Shown here piece after piece: positions 33,401-39,315 of a stretch of 64,000 nucleotides of DNA. Location of the stretch: contig NZ_CP114542.1 in the NCBI RefSeq assembly GCF_027271155.1, positions 2,651,001 through 2,715,000 of the forward strand, written 5' to 3'. The position numbers and the translations under genes were made by a program. Numbering within the stretch: the stretch's first letter is position 1; each line of letters opens with the position of its first letter. The notes below the pieces were generated by a model that did no database searches, was not told the origin of the DNA, and saw nothing but the letters and a program-made list of their open reading frames with translations. This DNA comes from Brevundimonas subvibrioides. GTDB taxonomy: Bacteria; Pseudomonadota; Alphaproteobacteria; Caulobacterales; Caulobacteraceae.

Positions 33401-34082
33401 CGCCGCTCGCATCGGTCAGACTCAGCGTCGTGACGACGTCCAATGTCCGAGAGTCCGTAAACGTCACCCGCTCAACCAGATTGGTCGTGGCGTTGACAGT
33501 GGTCGACGCAATGGTGACCAGCGGGACGGGCGCATCTGGATGGGCCGGATCGGGGACGAAGGCCGGATCGGGAATGCTACTGCCGATACCTGTGGTGGTC
33601 AGAATGAACAGGTCACCGTCGACGATGACGCCATTGTCCTCGATCGAGACGACCACCATCGGCATGCCGGTCACCGGATGGATGACCGTGTCGCCGATCT
33701 GGAGAGACGATTGTAGAAGCGGGGGTGTGACCACCCTGGCCGCAGCCACCATGGGGACGGCCAGGGCAGACATGCCCACGACGATCAGCGCGATGCGTCT
33801 GAGGCTCCGGGCCAGGCGAGGTCCCGCCCTGAGATCGACATGCTTGCGATGGCGCGACCTGGAGAGTTTCAGCAGGCGCTCTCGCAGCTCGCCCAGCGCA
33901 CGTACGATGGTTTCGACGTCCTCGCCACCGGAGCCCGAGAGCATGGCGCAAAGGCGATCCAGTTCGGCGACGGCGGCCCGGCAGCTGGCCGAAGCCGGGG
34001 GGGCCCGGTCGATCCGGGCTGCGAGTTGATCAATCAGCCCTGCGACACGGACAAGCTTGGGCTCGTTCGACTGCTTGATCAC
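21414..34082 (-). CDS. Giant glycine-rich autotransporter adhesin (about 4,222 residues)
   Basis: One uninterrupted frame of 12.7 kb. N terminus: about 95 charged, helical residues, then a hydrophobic export segment (about 97-115, IALIVVGMSALAVPMVAAA). The passenger is a long run of glycine-rich units built on QS[VIL]GGGGGxGG, about 50 copies, each followed by strand-forming VT/ITG segments; this is the pattern of a beta-helix or beta-roll stalk. A shorter region near the C terminus loses the glycine runs (FSGGANNRIRTSGSVSATSG, GAGNDRVENTGQI). The last 280 or so residues form an autotransporter beta-barrel (type Va) starting near CAWAQVEMSS and ending in LRIRF with terminal phenylalanine. GTG at 34082 is preferred (MIKQSNEPK; GGGGG upstream); TTG at 34097 is the alternative. 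Likely surface adhesin or biofilm stalk. Confidence 0.9.
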   Translation of the reverse strand: MIKQSNEPKLVRVAGLIDQLAARIDRAPPASASCRAAVAELDRLCAMLSGSGGEDVETIVRALGELRERLLKLSRSRHRKHVDLRAGPRLARSLRRIALIVVGMSALAVPMVAAARVVTPPLLQSSLQIGDTVIHPVTGMPMVVVSIEDNGVIVDGDLFILTTTGIGSSIPDPAFVPDPAHPDAPVPLVTIASTTVNATTNLVERVTFTDSRTLDVVTTLSLTDASGGAGGDTLTLPAGTDDLNSRTFVQRGSGGRGGRDGALFVSARAGGNGGTGPTINETVGASNGNITTVTAATPGLIAASIGGNGGGGGTSYLGSGGARGGNAGAGGSATLTSRVGTISTTGAESHGVVAQSRAGRGGPGGGSIGFSSGGSGGSGGVGGTATVTNYSTITTRGVAAHGVFAQSLGGAAGDGGSSYGITGSGGDGNTGGDGGQAEAINFGSITTYGSASFGVAAQSIGGIGGDSGNAGGIVTFTSSGAPGGNGGTAIVRAETGSAITTSGTGSHGLFAQSIGGGGGNGGVSAGLVSLGAQGGTGGNGGQAEVRAGAGTFVTTHGDFSHGIFGQSIGGGGGNGGVTAGAVAFGAGGSGGGIGRNVIIDSGARIETTGLGSRGIFGQSIGGGGGSAYGTGGLVSLGGSGGAAGTAGTVTISTGASSRIVTEGRGGDGIFAQSIGGGGGSGSTSGGLVALGGVGGAGGNGNIVTVTNNGTIGTSGDFSRGIFAQSVGGGGGNGGEGGGLVTLGGRGAAASDGAAVTVTNAGAIETAGHLSSAIQVQSIGGGGGDGGSTGGAFAIGGGAGGGGRSGLVTVNTSHDLTTSGNDSHSIFAQSVGGGGGNGGAAGSLSAFAGVAIGGSAGNGGDGGQVDVNLTPRTVTVLGAATTLNPLIQTSGDRSRGIFAQSVGGGGGNGGFATQVTGGFIGAFSLALGGSGGSGGLGDLVRVDGQASILTEGDYSEGLFAQSVGGGGGNGGFAVSLSGAGGPGGGSVSVGVGGSGGSGGRGGQVAVDSGGLIQTRGDFSTGLVAQSVGGGGGNGGFTVTIAAAAGAAGAASVSVGVGGSGGSGGAGGQVTADFDGAIHTGGDDAGGALIQSVGGGGGNGGFSVSGAIAASAGASGSVAVGIGGSGGSGGAGGTVTGHVLGDVETLGDRSTGVVVQSVGGGGGNGGFNITGSIAGGTGAGALGVGLGGSGGGGGAGGSATGSTGRRVTTFGDQSGGLLVQSVGGGGGNGGFNVTGSIGAGGSFGGAGAFGMGGSGGSGGSGGQVRGDAYGRVYTEGFQSSGVVVQSVGGGGGNGGFNVSGAIGGSGSFAAAVAIGLGGSGGGGGNAGEVDASAVGISTLGDQSGGFLAQSVGGGGGSGGFNVSGGIAGSGGSAAAVTVGLGGSGGTGGVGRRVGATVVGDVTTLGDQSSAIVAQSLGGGGGSGGFNVSGGIVGTGGAGGAINVGLGGSGGGGGSSGAVTLAVTGAARTAGLGSDGVLAQSVGGGGGNAGFNITGGITGSAGAGGTIGIGIGGSGGSGGTGGAVSLDVNSGVADPARSLLAVQTGGDGARGIVAQSIGGGGGNGGFNITGSISASLTAGGNIGVGVGGSGGDGGDAAAVSARINGDVLTAGDDASAILVQSLGGGGGNGGFNVSAGVALSQTGSGNLLVGVGGLGGGGGDAGNVDATITSDIETFGQGAFGASAQSLGGGGGNGGFNITAGLSLTLGSGLSGNLGVGVGGFGGDGGMGRNVTASLTGNVLTRGDEAHGVLLQSVGGGGGAGGFNITGGLSAGSGMAGTIGVGLGGFGGGGGNAGTVTGTLTGDVTTLGDGAFGAMMQSVGGGGGAGGMNVTGTMALTASSSAAVGIGFGLGGFGGDGGDGASVQATVTGIYNTRGDEADGVIVQSLGGGGGAGGLNITGSIVAGAGTAGSAAIGIGGFGGGGGNSGTAGLTRVGDTRTDGADSDGIIVQSIAGGGGAGGLNVSGGIAATTNGNAGAFGFGLGGFGGDGGDAGAVTASITGNVIATGLGSDTRIAAVDLGDSATGDVLQPGSRERLNGSNGVLVQSVGGGGGAGGLNVTGQISVTPPGPANAGRAVSIGIGGFGGAGGDAGTVNLTLRGPGATRIQAVSAGDDRSAVTAQSIGGGGGSGGMNISGGIAMDGQLTAGIGGFGGGGGLGRDVSASVTADLFAAGNRSRGLMVQSIGGGGGHGGINLSGGLQADRQATEPSMVFGMGGNGGAGNRSGNVTVTQRGQVQVEGVDSTGILVQSVAGGGGSGGLNVAGNITTAGGTRRLSGLAFAAGIGGTGGAGADAGDVSLNSVGNVIVNGRLVTPPGGGASVLQAVDFTGGSVGVLVQSIGGGGGSGGLNVTGVLAPSGQPVAVGIGGSGGAGGHAGSVTVTRGYETIGGVETRASALIRTFGDSSTGLLAQSVGGGGGNAGMNLTFAATRGSSVSNPVAAVVSVGGSGADAGNGDTVSVRHAGDIVTDGETSDGLFAQSVGGGGGNGSFNLGRGLMSDANALTMAVGGSGGAAGSGGDVQVAHVGTIVTSGYNSAGIRAQSIGGGGGNASVDDVSSEEATNELTMTLGRAGGLGGTAGDVSVIAGGAIDTSGDLSSGILAQSIAGGGGSSGFVSIGASTTTEDDESYNVGLSIGLNGGVGAVSGDVSVTSSAAIVTRGAESRGIMAQSVGGGGGEGSSASDMVARDSGTAGSAGLAVGGSGGIGAVAGQVSVTSTGSIITLAENSDGILAQSIGGGGGTGGSVVGEYESLEDIIAPPSIEDIITGLVTLDPGGGGGGGGSGPSRSISVNVGGDGGTGGDGGAVSVVNRGLIATSGLNSAGIRAQSVGGGGGMGGAVTNIRVAGTRSAQSVDLNVGGSGGVGGTGASVSVLNEGYIQTLGRDAMGISAISVGGGGGDAGLVLDIVAGVTGTSEQDHRVAINVGGSGGVGGTGGNVSVINRPTGATGSGTILTQGEGAYGIFAQSLGGGGGNGSSILQMTGLSVGTDSVSIGFNLGGSGGSGNAAGRVDVLNGGLIDTSGAGAHGIVAQSIGGGGGNGGMAVAAGGALASTGTSPLIAIGGTGGSGGNGGAVTVTNTGAIVTRGAGSHGIVAQSIGGGGGNAAVGFSLTSDVGSLAISNALAAIVGATGGGTGGTGGSVTVNHSGDITVLGEGSVAIRAESINGGGGTLDLDFSALTGLLGTALSGPGGAPEVTEPVIRSRAGGDDVSSMNAGSVTVNSTGTFGLAGANSLGLSNQSIGGGGGTIDLQVGLAAPVDPTITAPAAPVAFDIGLGGVGGRDNDGGDIGGGHTGRITTLGRNTPGALIQSIGGGGGRAILDIEVPTGASLGPVAMTLGAARTLNATGGDIVRTQGGQVVSVGDLSAGAILQSIGGGGGSASIRISGAGAAASPVADGRNALPATTLKVDPEGPLVLPAGDDLAAPAVPQVTIAMGAQGGSGLHGGLINAGFTGGVTTQGAHAPGLIIQSIGAGGGEVRLSGVASPGVSLGGSAGASGNGGNIAVTNSGRISTAGAGSHGVFLQSIGGGGGAVFGAFTAPTVSLNRTNSGDGGAIVFNQTGDIVVSGARTYGLIAQSLGGGGGWVDGLFAGTAGGTGRGGTIDLTVSGSIFAPDANGVGVLAQSLGSAGAGNINLTSNGLIRGGAVGVRFSGGANNRIRTSGSVSATSGLAIDTGAGNDRVENTGQIFGNLDLGSGNNSVLNGVGGVFTAFSIIDLQDGPGSSGTFTNAGDFLMGLSASRLPIDLAGGATFGNLDRMGDPSLNLLFGARVNNTVALDGNFVQTAAGHLAFDVAFGPYASDRVNVSGDATVNGTGDVILTWLENADRVTLFATGGNGTDNGLNIRDTLGLDYRIEADGDGVHLAFTPRFGQPFLNVNGRTLGFHMNSAILEGGSSGIGRLMTLIGNLQTGDEALYSSIFTELNPEPLVAMSVAQFTAARDFSSQMFNCGSVVDPATDRCAWAQVEMSSFDRDTDFEAFSVRSEATARFRAGFERPLQDRWMLGGAIGHDRIRSIEVGDWRAVSEGTGFHGGLGLRRNSDNGVQVAVSMSGGWQQIDTARAVNVFEPLEGTSSPNSGYLQASAQVARIFSSGALFARPAFRASVTALHHAGFKEAGLAGLGVEGHANTDLIGTLNPELSLGFAVGDQTRNGVTFAVTLGGVFHTDDQLTSPMRLQGSNPEAMPAYIASPIDGQAYRAGAELRWFGDHGESLRLSYTGEYGDRTESHSAGLDLRIRF
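23230..33030 (-). repeat. Tandem coding repeats of the autotransporter passenger
   Basis: Around 50 imperfect units (51 by my hand count), commonly 60-90 residues apart, each with a core like GIFAQSVGGGGGNGG. At DNA level the core appears as recurring blocks such as CCGCCGCCGATCGACTGG on the plus strand. Central units (followed by FNIT/FNVS) are most alike, suggesting recent duplication; units at both ends have diverged. Such DNA is prone to recombination and to assembly errors. Confidence 0.88.
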
Positions 34083-34416
34083 GACTGCCCCCCGCAAAGT
34101 CCGGGCGCAGACCCTTACAGGTATTTTAACCTTTTAGAAGACGAACAGGGTCATAAGATTTGCTGATGCATCATATGTACATTCGGCGGTCCAGCTTGCG
34201 GTGCCCTGGACGGAGGATGGCGCGATCCAGACCGGAGCCTCCCCTGTCAAACAGGGAAATAGGGATTTTTTCGCATTTACCGTCTATTTTTATGAATGAC
34301 GATAGCCAATAAGGGCGGCAGTAGACCGGCTTCCTGAATGGCCGAATGGGGATCGGTTCGACCCTCGAGGCAACCTTGAGCATCCTCGACGGTGGTGCCT
34401 ATAGCTGGAGGTTTAG
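34083..34416. other. Intergenic region between autotransporter and orphan gene
   Basis: 334 bases, clearly more AT-rich than the flanks on the autotransporter side. It must hold the promoter of the autotransporter (minus) and of the orphan gene (plus). I see an 8-base palindrome GATGCATC near 34163 and AT-rich hexamers, but no operator that recurs elsewhere and no convincing small gene. Confidence 0.4.
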
Positions 34417-35523
34417 TTGACCTATCGTTCTTTTCGCAGTCTAGAAGATTTAGAACGCACGGGCTCAACTGCACGCATCCTGAATTTGCTCAAGGTCTAT
34501 CGAGAAAATGGCACCGAACAGGAATGGATCGAGAAGCCTTTATTTGCCAATCGAGAATTGAACTCCAGCATCATTATCAAGCACAGACTTCGACAGAATG
34601 AGCATGATAGGTTTTTTGCTCCACGAAAGAATGCGACCAAGATTGTAATACCGATAGAGAAGAGCGACCTTAAAACAGGTGGAAGATATATATTTGTAAA
34701 TCAGATTAATTTTGAAGACGTCATGCAAGAGCATTTTGGCGTCAGCAGAGATAGCCAAGACCTCGTCGTTCTTGATATTATGGACAAACTACCTTCGCTT
34801 GATCCATTTTTACTAAAAGAGCGTCTGTCACGATCCAACATAGTTCCGGCAAATTGCTATTTTGCTTTAAGCGATAGCGATCTGCTAGCCATGCAAGATT
34901 TTGTCAAGCTGGAGATTACGCCTCTTGTCAAACTGAGCATGGAAGATCCGAATGCGGAGACTCGATCCATAGATCGTATGGCTGCCATGATTTTGTCAAA
35001 TGCGCCCGGTGCGAATAATGATACACTCGGAAAGACATTAAGACTTAATCCAAGTCAATTTCAGGAAGGTGTTTTCTCCTGGAAGGGTTTCTTGTATTAT
35101 AAATGGTCCCTGGGTGCGCTGCTGAAAGACATATCAAGCGTTGCGGATAGAATCACGAATGTAAAACCTATCGGCGCTATGGATAGCGCGTCCAGAGATT
35201 ACATATCAAAAAGCAGAAAATTTCTCCGAAGAGAGATCGGGCGCGCGTGTGTAGAGGTTCGAAATACAATAAAGATCTATGAGACGGCGTACAGCGCCTT
35301 AACAAATGACGGAAATCCTCTGGCATTCAAGAACTTTCTTCTGGAAGCCCCCGCTCTCTTCGATCAACTTGGTGAGCAGATCGGTGTGATACAGCATATT
35401 GTGAGTTTTTCTAAACATCGGTTCGGCCCCAAATCTGCTTCTATCACGGCCGAAGAACTCATGGATATTCTGATGGATTTTGAAATGAGCCTGCGCAGGC
35501 AGGATGTTGATGATCTGGACTAG
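34417..35523 (+). CDS. Low-GC orphan protein of unknown function
   Basis: 368 residues starting at TTG, with GGAGG five bases upstream (34407-34411), which fixes the start well. I do not recognise a family. The protein has no signal peptide and no membrane segment, is mixed alpha/beta in the first half (KNATKIVIPIEKSDL, GGRYIFVNQINFEDV) and mostly helical in the second (KSRKFLRREIGRACVEVRNTIKIYETAY), and ends in an acidic tail EMSLRRQDVDDLD. Composition is strikingly different from its neighbours: 19 of 60 bases at 34681-34740 are G or C. This suggests acquisition by transfer. It is flanked by the autotransporter (divergent) and a LysR gene (convergent), so no operon gives a clue. The excellent ribosome site and full-length frame argue it is expressed. 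Confidence 0.75.
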   Translation: MTYRSFRSLEDLERTGSTARILNLLKVYRENGTEQEWIEKPLFANRELNSSIIIKHRLRQNEHDRFFAPRKNATKIVIPIEKSDLKTGGRYIFVNQINFEDVMQEHFGVSRDSQDLVVLDIMDKLPSLDPFLLKERLSRSNIVPANCYFALSDSDLLAMQDFVKLEITPLVKLSMEDPNAETRSIDRMAAMILSNAPGANNDTLGKTLRLNPSQFQEGVFSWKGFLYYKWSLGALLKDISSVADRITNVKPIGAMDSASRDYISKSRKFLRREIGRACVEVRNTIKIYETAYSALTNDGNPLAFKNFLLEAPALFDQLGEQIGVIQHIVSFSKHRFGPKSASITAEELMDILMDFEMSLRRQDVDDLD

Positions 35524-35682
35524 GCCTGTTCCCGGCTTGAACGAGTCCATCATGCACGACGTGGATCCGGGACTCGCGGCCGGTTTGTGAGGATCAGCCC
35601 CTGGATTGTTCGGGCACCGTCCCGGCGCGCAGCGCTTCCGGCAACCGCCACGATAGTCATGACCTGGAAGAAGGCCGGGACC

Positions 35683-36552
35683 TCAGTCGCGGGACGGCCA
35701 CCGTTGCAAGGCCAGCAAGACCTCCCTGGCCAGCAGTTCCGACGGGCCGTCGCCGCCCTTTCTTGAGACCAGCGCCATCTCGCTGTCGCTCAAGGGGGGC
35801 AGGTGTCCGTGAAGGCGCGGCAGGTCCGGGGGCGCTGTCGCGGCCGGCAAGACGCCAATGCCCAGTCCTCCGCGCAAGGCGGCCAACTGCCCTGACAGGC
35901 CGGGTGACGTAAACGAAGCACGGTAGGACAGGCCCGCCGCATCGAGGGCCTCGATCGCGCGGCGGCGATATATGTCGGGGGCCGGAGCCACGATCAGGGG
36001 AAGGGGCGAAATCTCCTGAAGCGACGGGTCAGCGGCAACCCAGACGAGGGGTTCTCTCCAGACCCGCACGCCCTCGTCCGCGCCCATGAACGCGCGCTTG
36101 ACGAGCGCGAGATCGAGCATGCCGCGCGACATCTGATCGAGCAGGTTGGGAGTATAGTCGCAGGTAACGGTCAGCCTTATGCGAGGATAACTGCAGCCGA
36201 AACTCCCCAGGATGCCGGACAGGTGCGTCGTGGCTATGTCTTCGGGCGCACCGAAACGCACCTGGCCTTCCACGCCTCCATCGCATGTGCCGGCTACGAT
36301 CTCGTCATTGAGCCGAAGCAATTTTCTGGCCTGGCGCAGCAGGGCCGCCCCTTCCATTGTCGGCGCAGACCTCTTGCCGCTCCGATCCAGCAGCGTCGCG
36401 GCCATCTGTTCCTCGAGCCGACGGATCTGGAGACTGATCGCTGGCTGGGAGCGGCCAAGAAGTGCCGCCGAGCGTGTGAAGCTGCCCGTTTCGACGACCA
36501 CGACGAAGGTCCGCAGCAGGTCGACGTCCAGGTTCTTGAATCGACCGCCCAT
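35683..36552 (-). CDS. LysR family transcriptional regulator
   Basis: 289 residues, normal for the family. N-terminal winged helix-turn-helix: VDLLRTFVVVVETGSFTRSAA then LLGRSQPAISLQIRRLEEQM; remainder is the type 2 periplasmic-binding-like effector domain (RLTVTCDYTPNLLDQMSRGMLDLALVKR). It lies 71 bases downstream of the curli/holdfast-like operon on the same strand, so it could be co-transcribed with it, but LysR proteins usually control a divergent gene and none is adjacent. Target and effector unknown. Confidence 0.87.
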   Translation of the reverse strand: MGGRFKNLDVDLLRTFVVVVETGSFTRSAALLGRSQPAISLQIRRLEEQMAATLLDRSGKRSAPTMEGAALLRQARKLLRLNDEIVAGTCDGGVEGQVRFGAPEDIATTHLSGILGSFGCSYPRIRLTVTCDYTPNLLDQMSRGMLDLALVKRAFMGADEGVRVWREPLVWVAADPSLQEISPLPLIVAPAPDIYRRRAIEALDAAGLSYRASFTSPGLSGQLAALRGGLGIGVLPAATAPPDLPRLHGHLPPLSDSEMALVSRKGGDGPSELLAREVLLALQRWPSRD

Positions 36553-36623
36553 GTCTTCTGTCCTGTTGGTCTTGGCCTCCTTGTCTCGACGCCCGGCACG
36601 ATCCCGGCGGGCGCATTCGCGCC

Positions 36624-37916
36624 CTAGCCGCCGGCTCGCAATCTTCCCGGGCCATAGAACGGCTGCCTGTTGCGCTCCATGGCGTCAGGGCGAGCGCCTT
36701 CGTTCGCTTCCGGGCCTGGATTGGACGAGCGGGTGTTCAGCCCCATCTCCGCCCCGGGAGCGGTCTCGCGGCGGACCCTCCAGCCATTTGGATCGAGGCG
36801 TGGCCGAACCACGGTCCAGGGCGCGGCAGCCCGGTCAGGCGCGTATGAAGCTGCCGGGGCAGGAGCTTCTGCCCCGTACCCACGCGGGGCATACGCCATG
36901 ATTGAGCTTGGGGCCGTGGCCGCGACGTTCGCCATGCCCTGGACGGCAGCCGGAGCCTGCCGTGTTTCGGCCGCGACCGATGTCGTCGGCGCAATGGGAA
37001 CGGTGATCGGGAGAGGCGACGCGAAAGCCCGAAGGCGGCGATAGCCTCCCGAGGTATCGATGGTCTGATCGGCCGGGAGACAGGTCGAGCCTGTCAGGCC
37101 ATAGAGCTCTGCTGACACATCAAAGACGCCGCGTTCGATGAGGGCGCGTACCCCGAGCTGTAGCGGCTCCAGAGCACTCTGTCCGCCCGACAGGTCGACG
37201 AGCACACCCCCCAGAATGTCGAAGACGCCGGCGCGGATCTCACGCCCGACGATCTGCTTCTGGTAGGCGGCAATCGCAACGACCTCCTGCGAAACGGAGT
37301 CAACCAGTCGCAGGTCAATCGCCACATTCATGACGAAACGCGAGGCACCGAAGATCGTTTTCGCTTCGTCGGCGTCGAGCGAACCCAGGGCTGCCTCTCC
37401 ACCCGAGGAGGAGATGTTGTAATTCAGCTCGGTGATGCCACCGACGAGATAGTAGCGCGAACCGGCGATCTGACCGGCGTTGACCGGTCGAACCGGACCG
37501 GGTGCCTCGCCGGCTCCCGTGGGCGTATCGGAAAGGACCTGGGCCGTGGCATAGGTCCGCTCGACCTCGGCGACCGTTTGATCGGCCCGTTCGACCAGAG
37601 GCACCCCTGCCCGCCCGAAGGCCGTCACGGCAAACAGGGACGCGCCCTGGCTGACGCGGCGTCCCGTTTCCAGATCCAGCTTTCCCGTCAGGTCCGCAAT
37701 CTCGCCGACGGCGATGCGTGGAGCCGCAACGCCTCGGCCGACTGCTGAGGACGCGAGACAGGTGAGCGCCGGTGTGATGGGCGTGGCGTTCGCGGTTGCC
37801 GGGGCCCCGCCGACCGGCGCGGCATAGAGGCCGGTCTCGGGGTCGAAACCCGTCGACGCGCATCCCGACAGCAGGGAGGCGATCATGACACCCGCAAGAA
37901 GACCTCTGGTGTTCAT
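36624..37916 (-). CDS. CsgG/HfaB-like outer-membrane secretion lipoprotein with C-terminal extension
   Basis: 430 residues. Signal peptide with lipobox (SLLSGC) gives a lipoprotein. Residues about 45-290 match the CsgG/HfaB pore family and align along their length with the next gene upstream: IADLTGKLDLETGRRVSQGASLFAVTAFGRAGVPLVERAD, GSRYYLVGGITELNYNISSSG, VMNVAIDLRLVDSVSQEVVAIAAYQKQIVGREI, RGVFDVSAELYGL. The last 140 residues are alanine/proline/arginine rich and look disordered; CsgG and HfaB have no such tail. Its ATG overlaps the stop of the upstream paralogue as ATGA. CsgG homologues form export pores for amyloid subunits; in Caulobacter HfaB is needed to anchor the holdfast. Confidence 0.85.
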   Translation of the reverse strand: MNTRGLLAGVMIASLLSGCASTGFDPETGLYAAPVGGAPATANATPITPALTCLASSAVGRGVAAPRIAVGEIADLTGKLDLETGRRVSQGASLFAVTAFGRAGVPLVERADQTVAEVERTYATAQVLSDTPTGAGEAPGPVRPVNAGQIAGSRYYLVGGITELNYNISSSGGEAALGSLDADEAKTIFGASRFVMNVAIDLRLVDSVSQEVVAIAAYQKQIVGREIRAGVFDILGGVLVDLSGGQSALEPLQLGVRALIERGVFDVSAELYGLTGSTCLPADQTIDTSGGYRRLRAFASPLPITVPIAPTTSVAAETRQAPAAVQGMANVAATAPSSIMAYAPRGYGAEAPAPAASYAPDRAAAPWTVVRPRLDPNGWRVRRETAPGAEMGLNTRSSNPGPEANEGARPDAMERNRQPFYGPGRLRAGG

Positions 37917-38779
37917 GACGCAGCCTCATTTTCGTTGAGGCAGCCGCTGTAGGTGCCCTCGGCCTGCAGGCCGGCCAGCAGTTCGAACACGCCCCGTTCA
38001 ACGAGGGTGCGGACGGCTGCCTGAAGGGGTTCGACCGCCTGGGTCCCCCCCGACAGGGCCCCGACCACGCTGTCCGAGCCCGTGCTCAGGCCCAGGTTCA
38101 TCTCCCGGCCAACCAGTTGCTTCTGGAACGAGACGGTATCGACCACGATCTGAGACCTGCTGTCGACCATTCGCAGGTCGATGGCGACATTCATCACATA
38201 GTCGGACAATCCCGCCCTGCCCCGCAGACCCGTCACCGCCGTCTCGCCGACCTGGGCGTTCAGGCCGGAACTACGGATGTTGTAGTTGAGCTCGGTGATG
38301 CCGCCGACAATGAAGAAATCGGAGCCCGCGACCTGGCCGGCGAAGATTGGCCGAAAATTCTCGGCCGATTGCCCGGCCAGCTCGGGCGTGTCCGAAAGAA
38401 GATGTTTCTGGGCATAGTCAAGTTCGAGCTGGGACACTGTGTTGTCGAGCCGCTCGACGACTGGCGCGCCGGCGCGGGCCAGCGCTGTGATGGCGAAGAG
38501 CGAAGCGCCCTGGGAGACGCGGGCTCCCGTGTCAAAATCGACCCGTCCGGTCAGATCGCCAATCCGTCCCACGGACACCCGGGGGGCGCGACGACCCATC
38601 GCTCTGTTGCGCTCGGCCAGACAGATCAGCGCAGGGGTGTAGGGCGTATAGTTGGACGTGGCCTGAACCCGCCCGCCACTGACCGTTCCGTCTTCCGGTG
38701 CGGCCGCCGCTACCCCCGGCATCGTCACGCAGACGAGGCCCAGGACCAGAGTTGAAATCGAAAGAATTGACCGGGTCAT
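37913..38779 (-). CDS. hfaB: HfaB/CsgG-like holdfast-anchor secretion protein
   Basis: About 288 residues starting MTRSILSISTLVLGL with a Sec signal ending near VAAAAP; GAGA lies upstream. The CsgG fold signature is strong: RVSVGRIGDLTGRVDFDTGARVSQGASLF, AGSDFFIVGGITELNYNI, DYVMNVAIDLRMVDSRSQIVV, FQKQLVGREMNLGL, VRTLVERGVFELLAGL. Unlike the following paralogue it has no lipobox cysteine at the cleavage site, which is odd since CsgG and HfaB are normally lipoproteins. It directly follows hfaA (31 bases), the order in the Caulobacter hfaA-hfaB operon, so I give it the hfaB symbol with caution; the lipoprotein next to it could be the true functional HfaB. Confidence 0.8.
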   Translation of the reverse strand: MTRSILSISTLVLGLVCVTMPGVAAAAPEDGTVSGGRVQATSNYTPYTPALICLAERNRAMGRRAPRVSVGRIGDLTGRVDFDTGARVSQGASLFAITALARAGAPVVERLDNTVSQLELDYAQKHLLSDTPELAGQSAENFRPIFAGQVAGSDFFIVGGITELNYNIRSSGLNAQVGETAVTGLRGRAGLSDYVMNVAIDLRMVDSRSQIVVDTVSFQKQLVGREMNLGLSTGSDSVVGALSGGTQAVEPLQAAVRTLVERGVFELLAGLQAEGTYSGCLNENEAAS

Positions 38780-38810
38780 ATTGATCTCTGCAAAGGGATG
38801 GAACGGACCA

Positions 38811-39245
38811 TCACTTCGGTGCCGAGGCACCGTTGGCGGTGATGTTGCCCGAGTTCGTCTGGCGAGAATCGACGATGACCGTGTTCCACGAACCGTTGAC
38901 GGTAACCGTCAGGAGATTGCCGATCGCCGTGTTCGACGCGCTGTCCGCCCCCGTCGAGATAAAGTCGGCACCGCTGTTTCCCTGGGCGGGAGTGGCCCCT
39001 TCAGAGCGGCTGTAGGAGTTGCCGTCGGACTGGATGATGCCATTGACGATCAGTCGGTTCCGGCTTCCGGACTCGAGGCCGTAGGGGCGCGACTCCATTT
39101 GTCGGCCATTGCCGTAACCGGCCTCATACGTCGCGAGCGACCCACTGCGGGACGGGCGGCTCTGGGCGATGACCGGCGATACGGACAGGCCGGTGGCAAT
39201 GACCACAACGGTGGCGCGGCCCAGAGCGGAGTTCAGTCGGTTCAT
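38811..39245 (-). CDS. hfaA: Holdfast anchoring protein HfaA
   Basis: 144 residues. Signal peptide MNRLNSALGRATVVVIATGL ending near VIA|QS. The mature part ends in the segment IGNLLTVTVNGSWNTVIVDS with QTNSGNITANG after it; alternating N, T, V and G residues like this are typical of HfaA and curli-type subunits. In Caulobacter HfaA is an outer-membrane, amyloid-like protein that with HfaB and HfaD ties the adhesive holdfast to the cell. Second gene of a four-gene minus-strand operon. Assignment rests on sequence character plus the neighbouring CsgG-like genes. Confidence 0.8.
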   Translation of the reverse strand: MNRLNSALGRATVVVIATGLSVSPVIAQSRPSRSGSLATYEAGYGNGRQMESRPYGLESGSRNRLIVNGIIQSDGNSYSRSEGATPAQGNSGADFISTGADSASNTAIGNLLTVTVNGSWNTVIVDSRQTNSGNITANGASAPK

Positions 39246-39315
39246 GATTTGAGACCTTTCGAGGACCTCGGCGTCGCCGCGTTCTCACGCGGCGACACCT
39301 TGCGGTAGATGAAGC

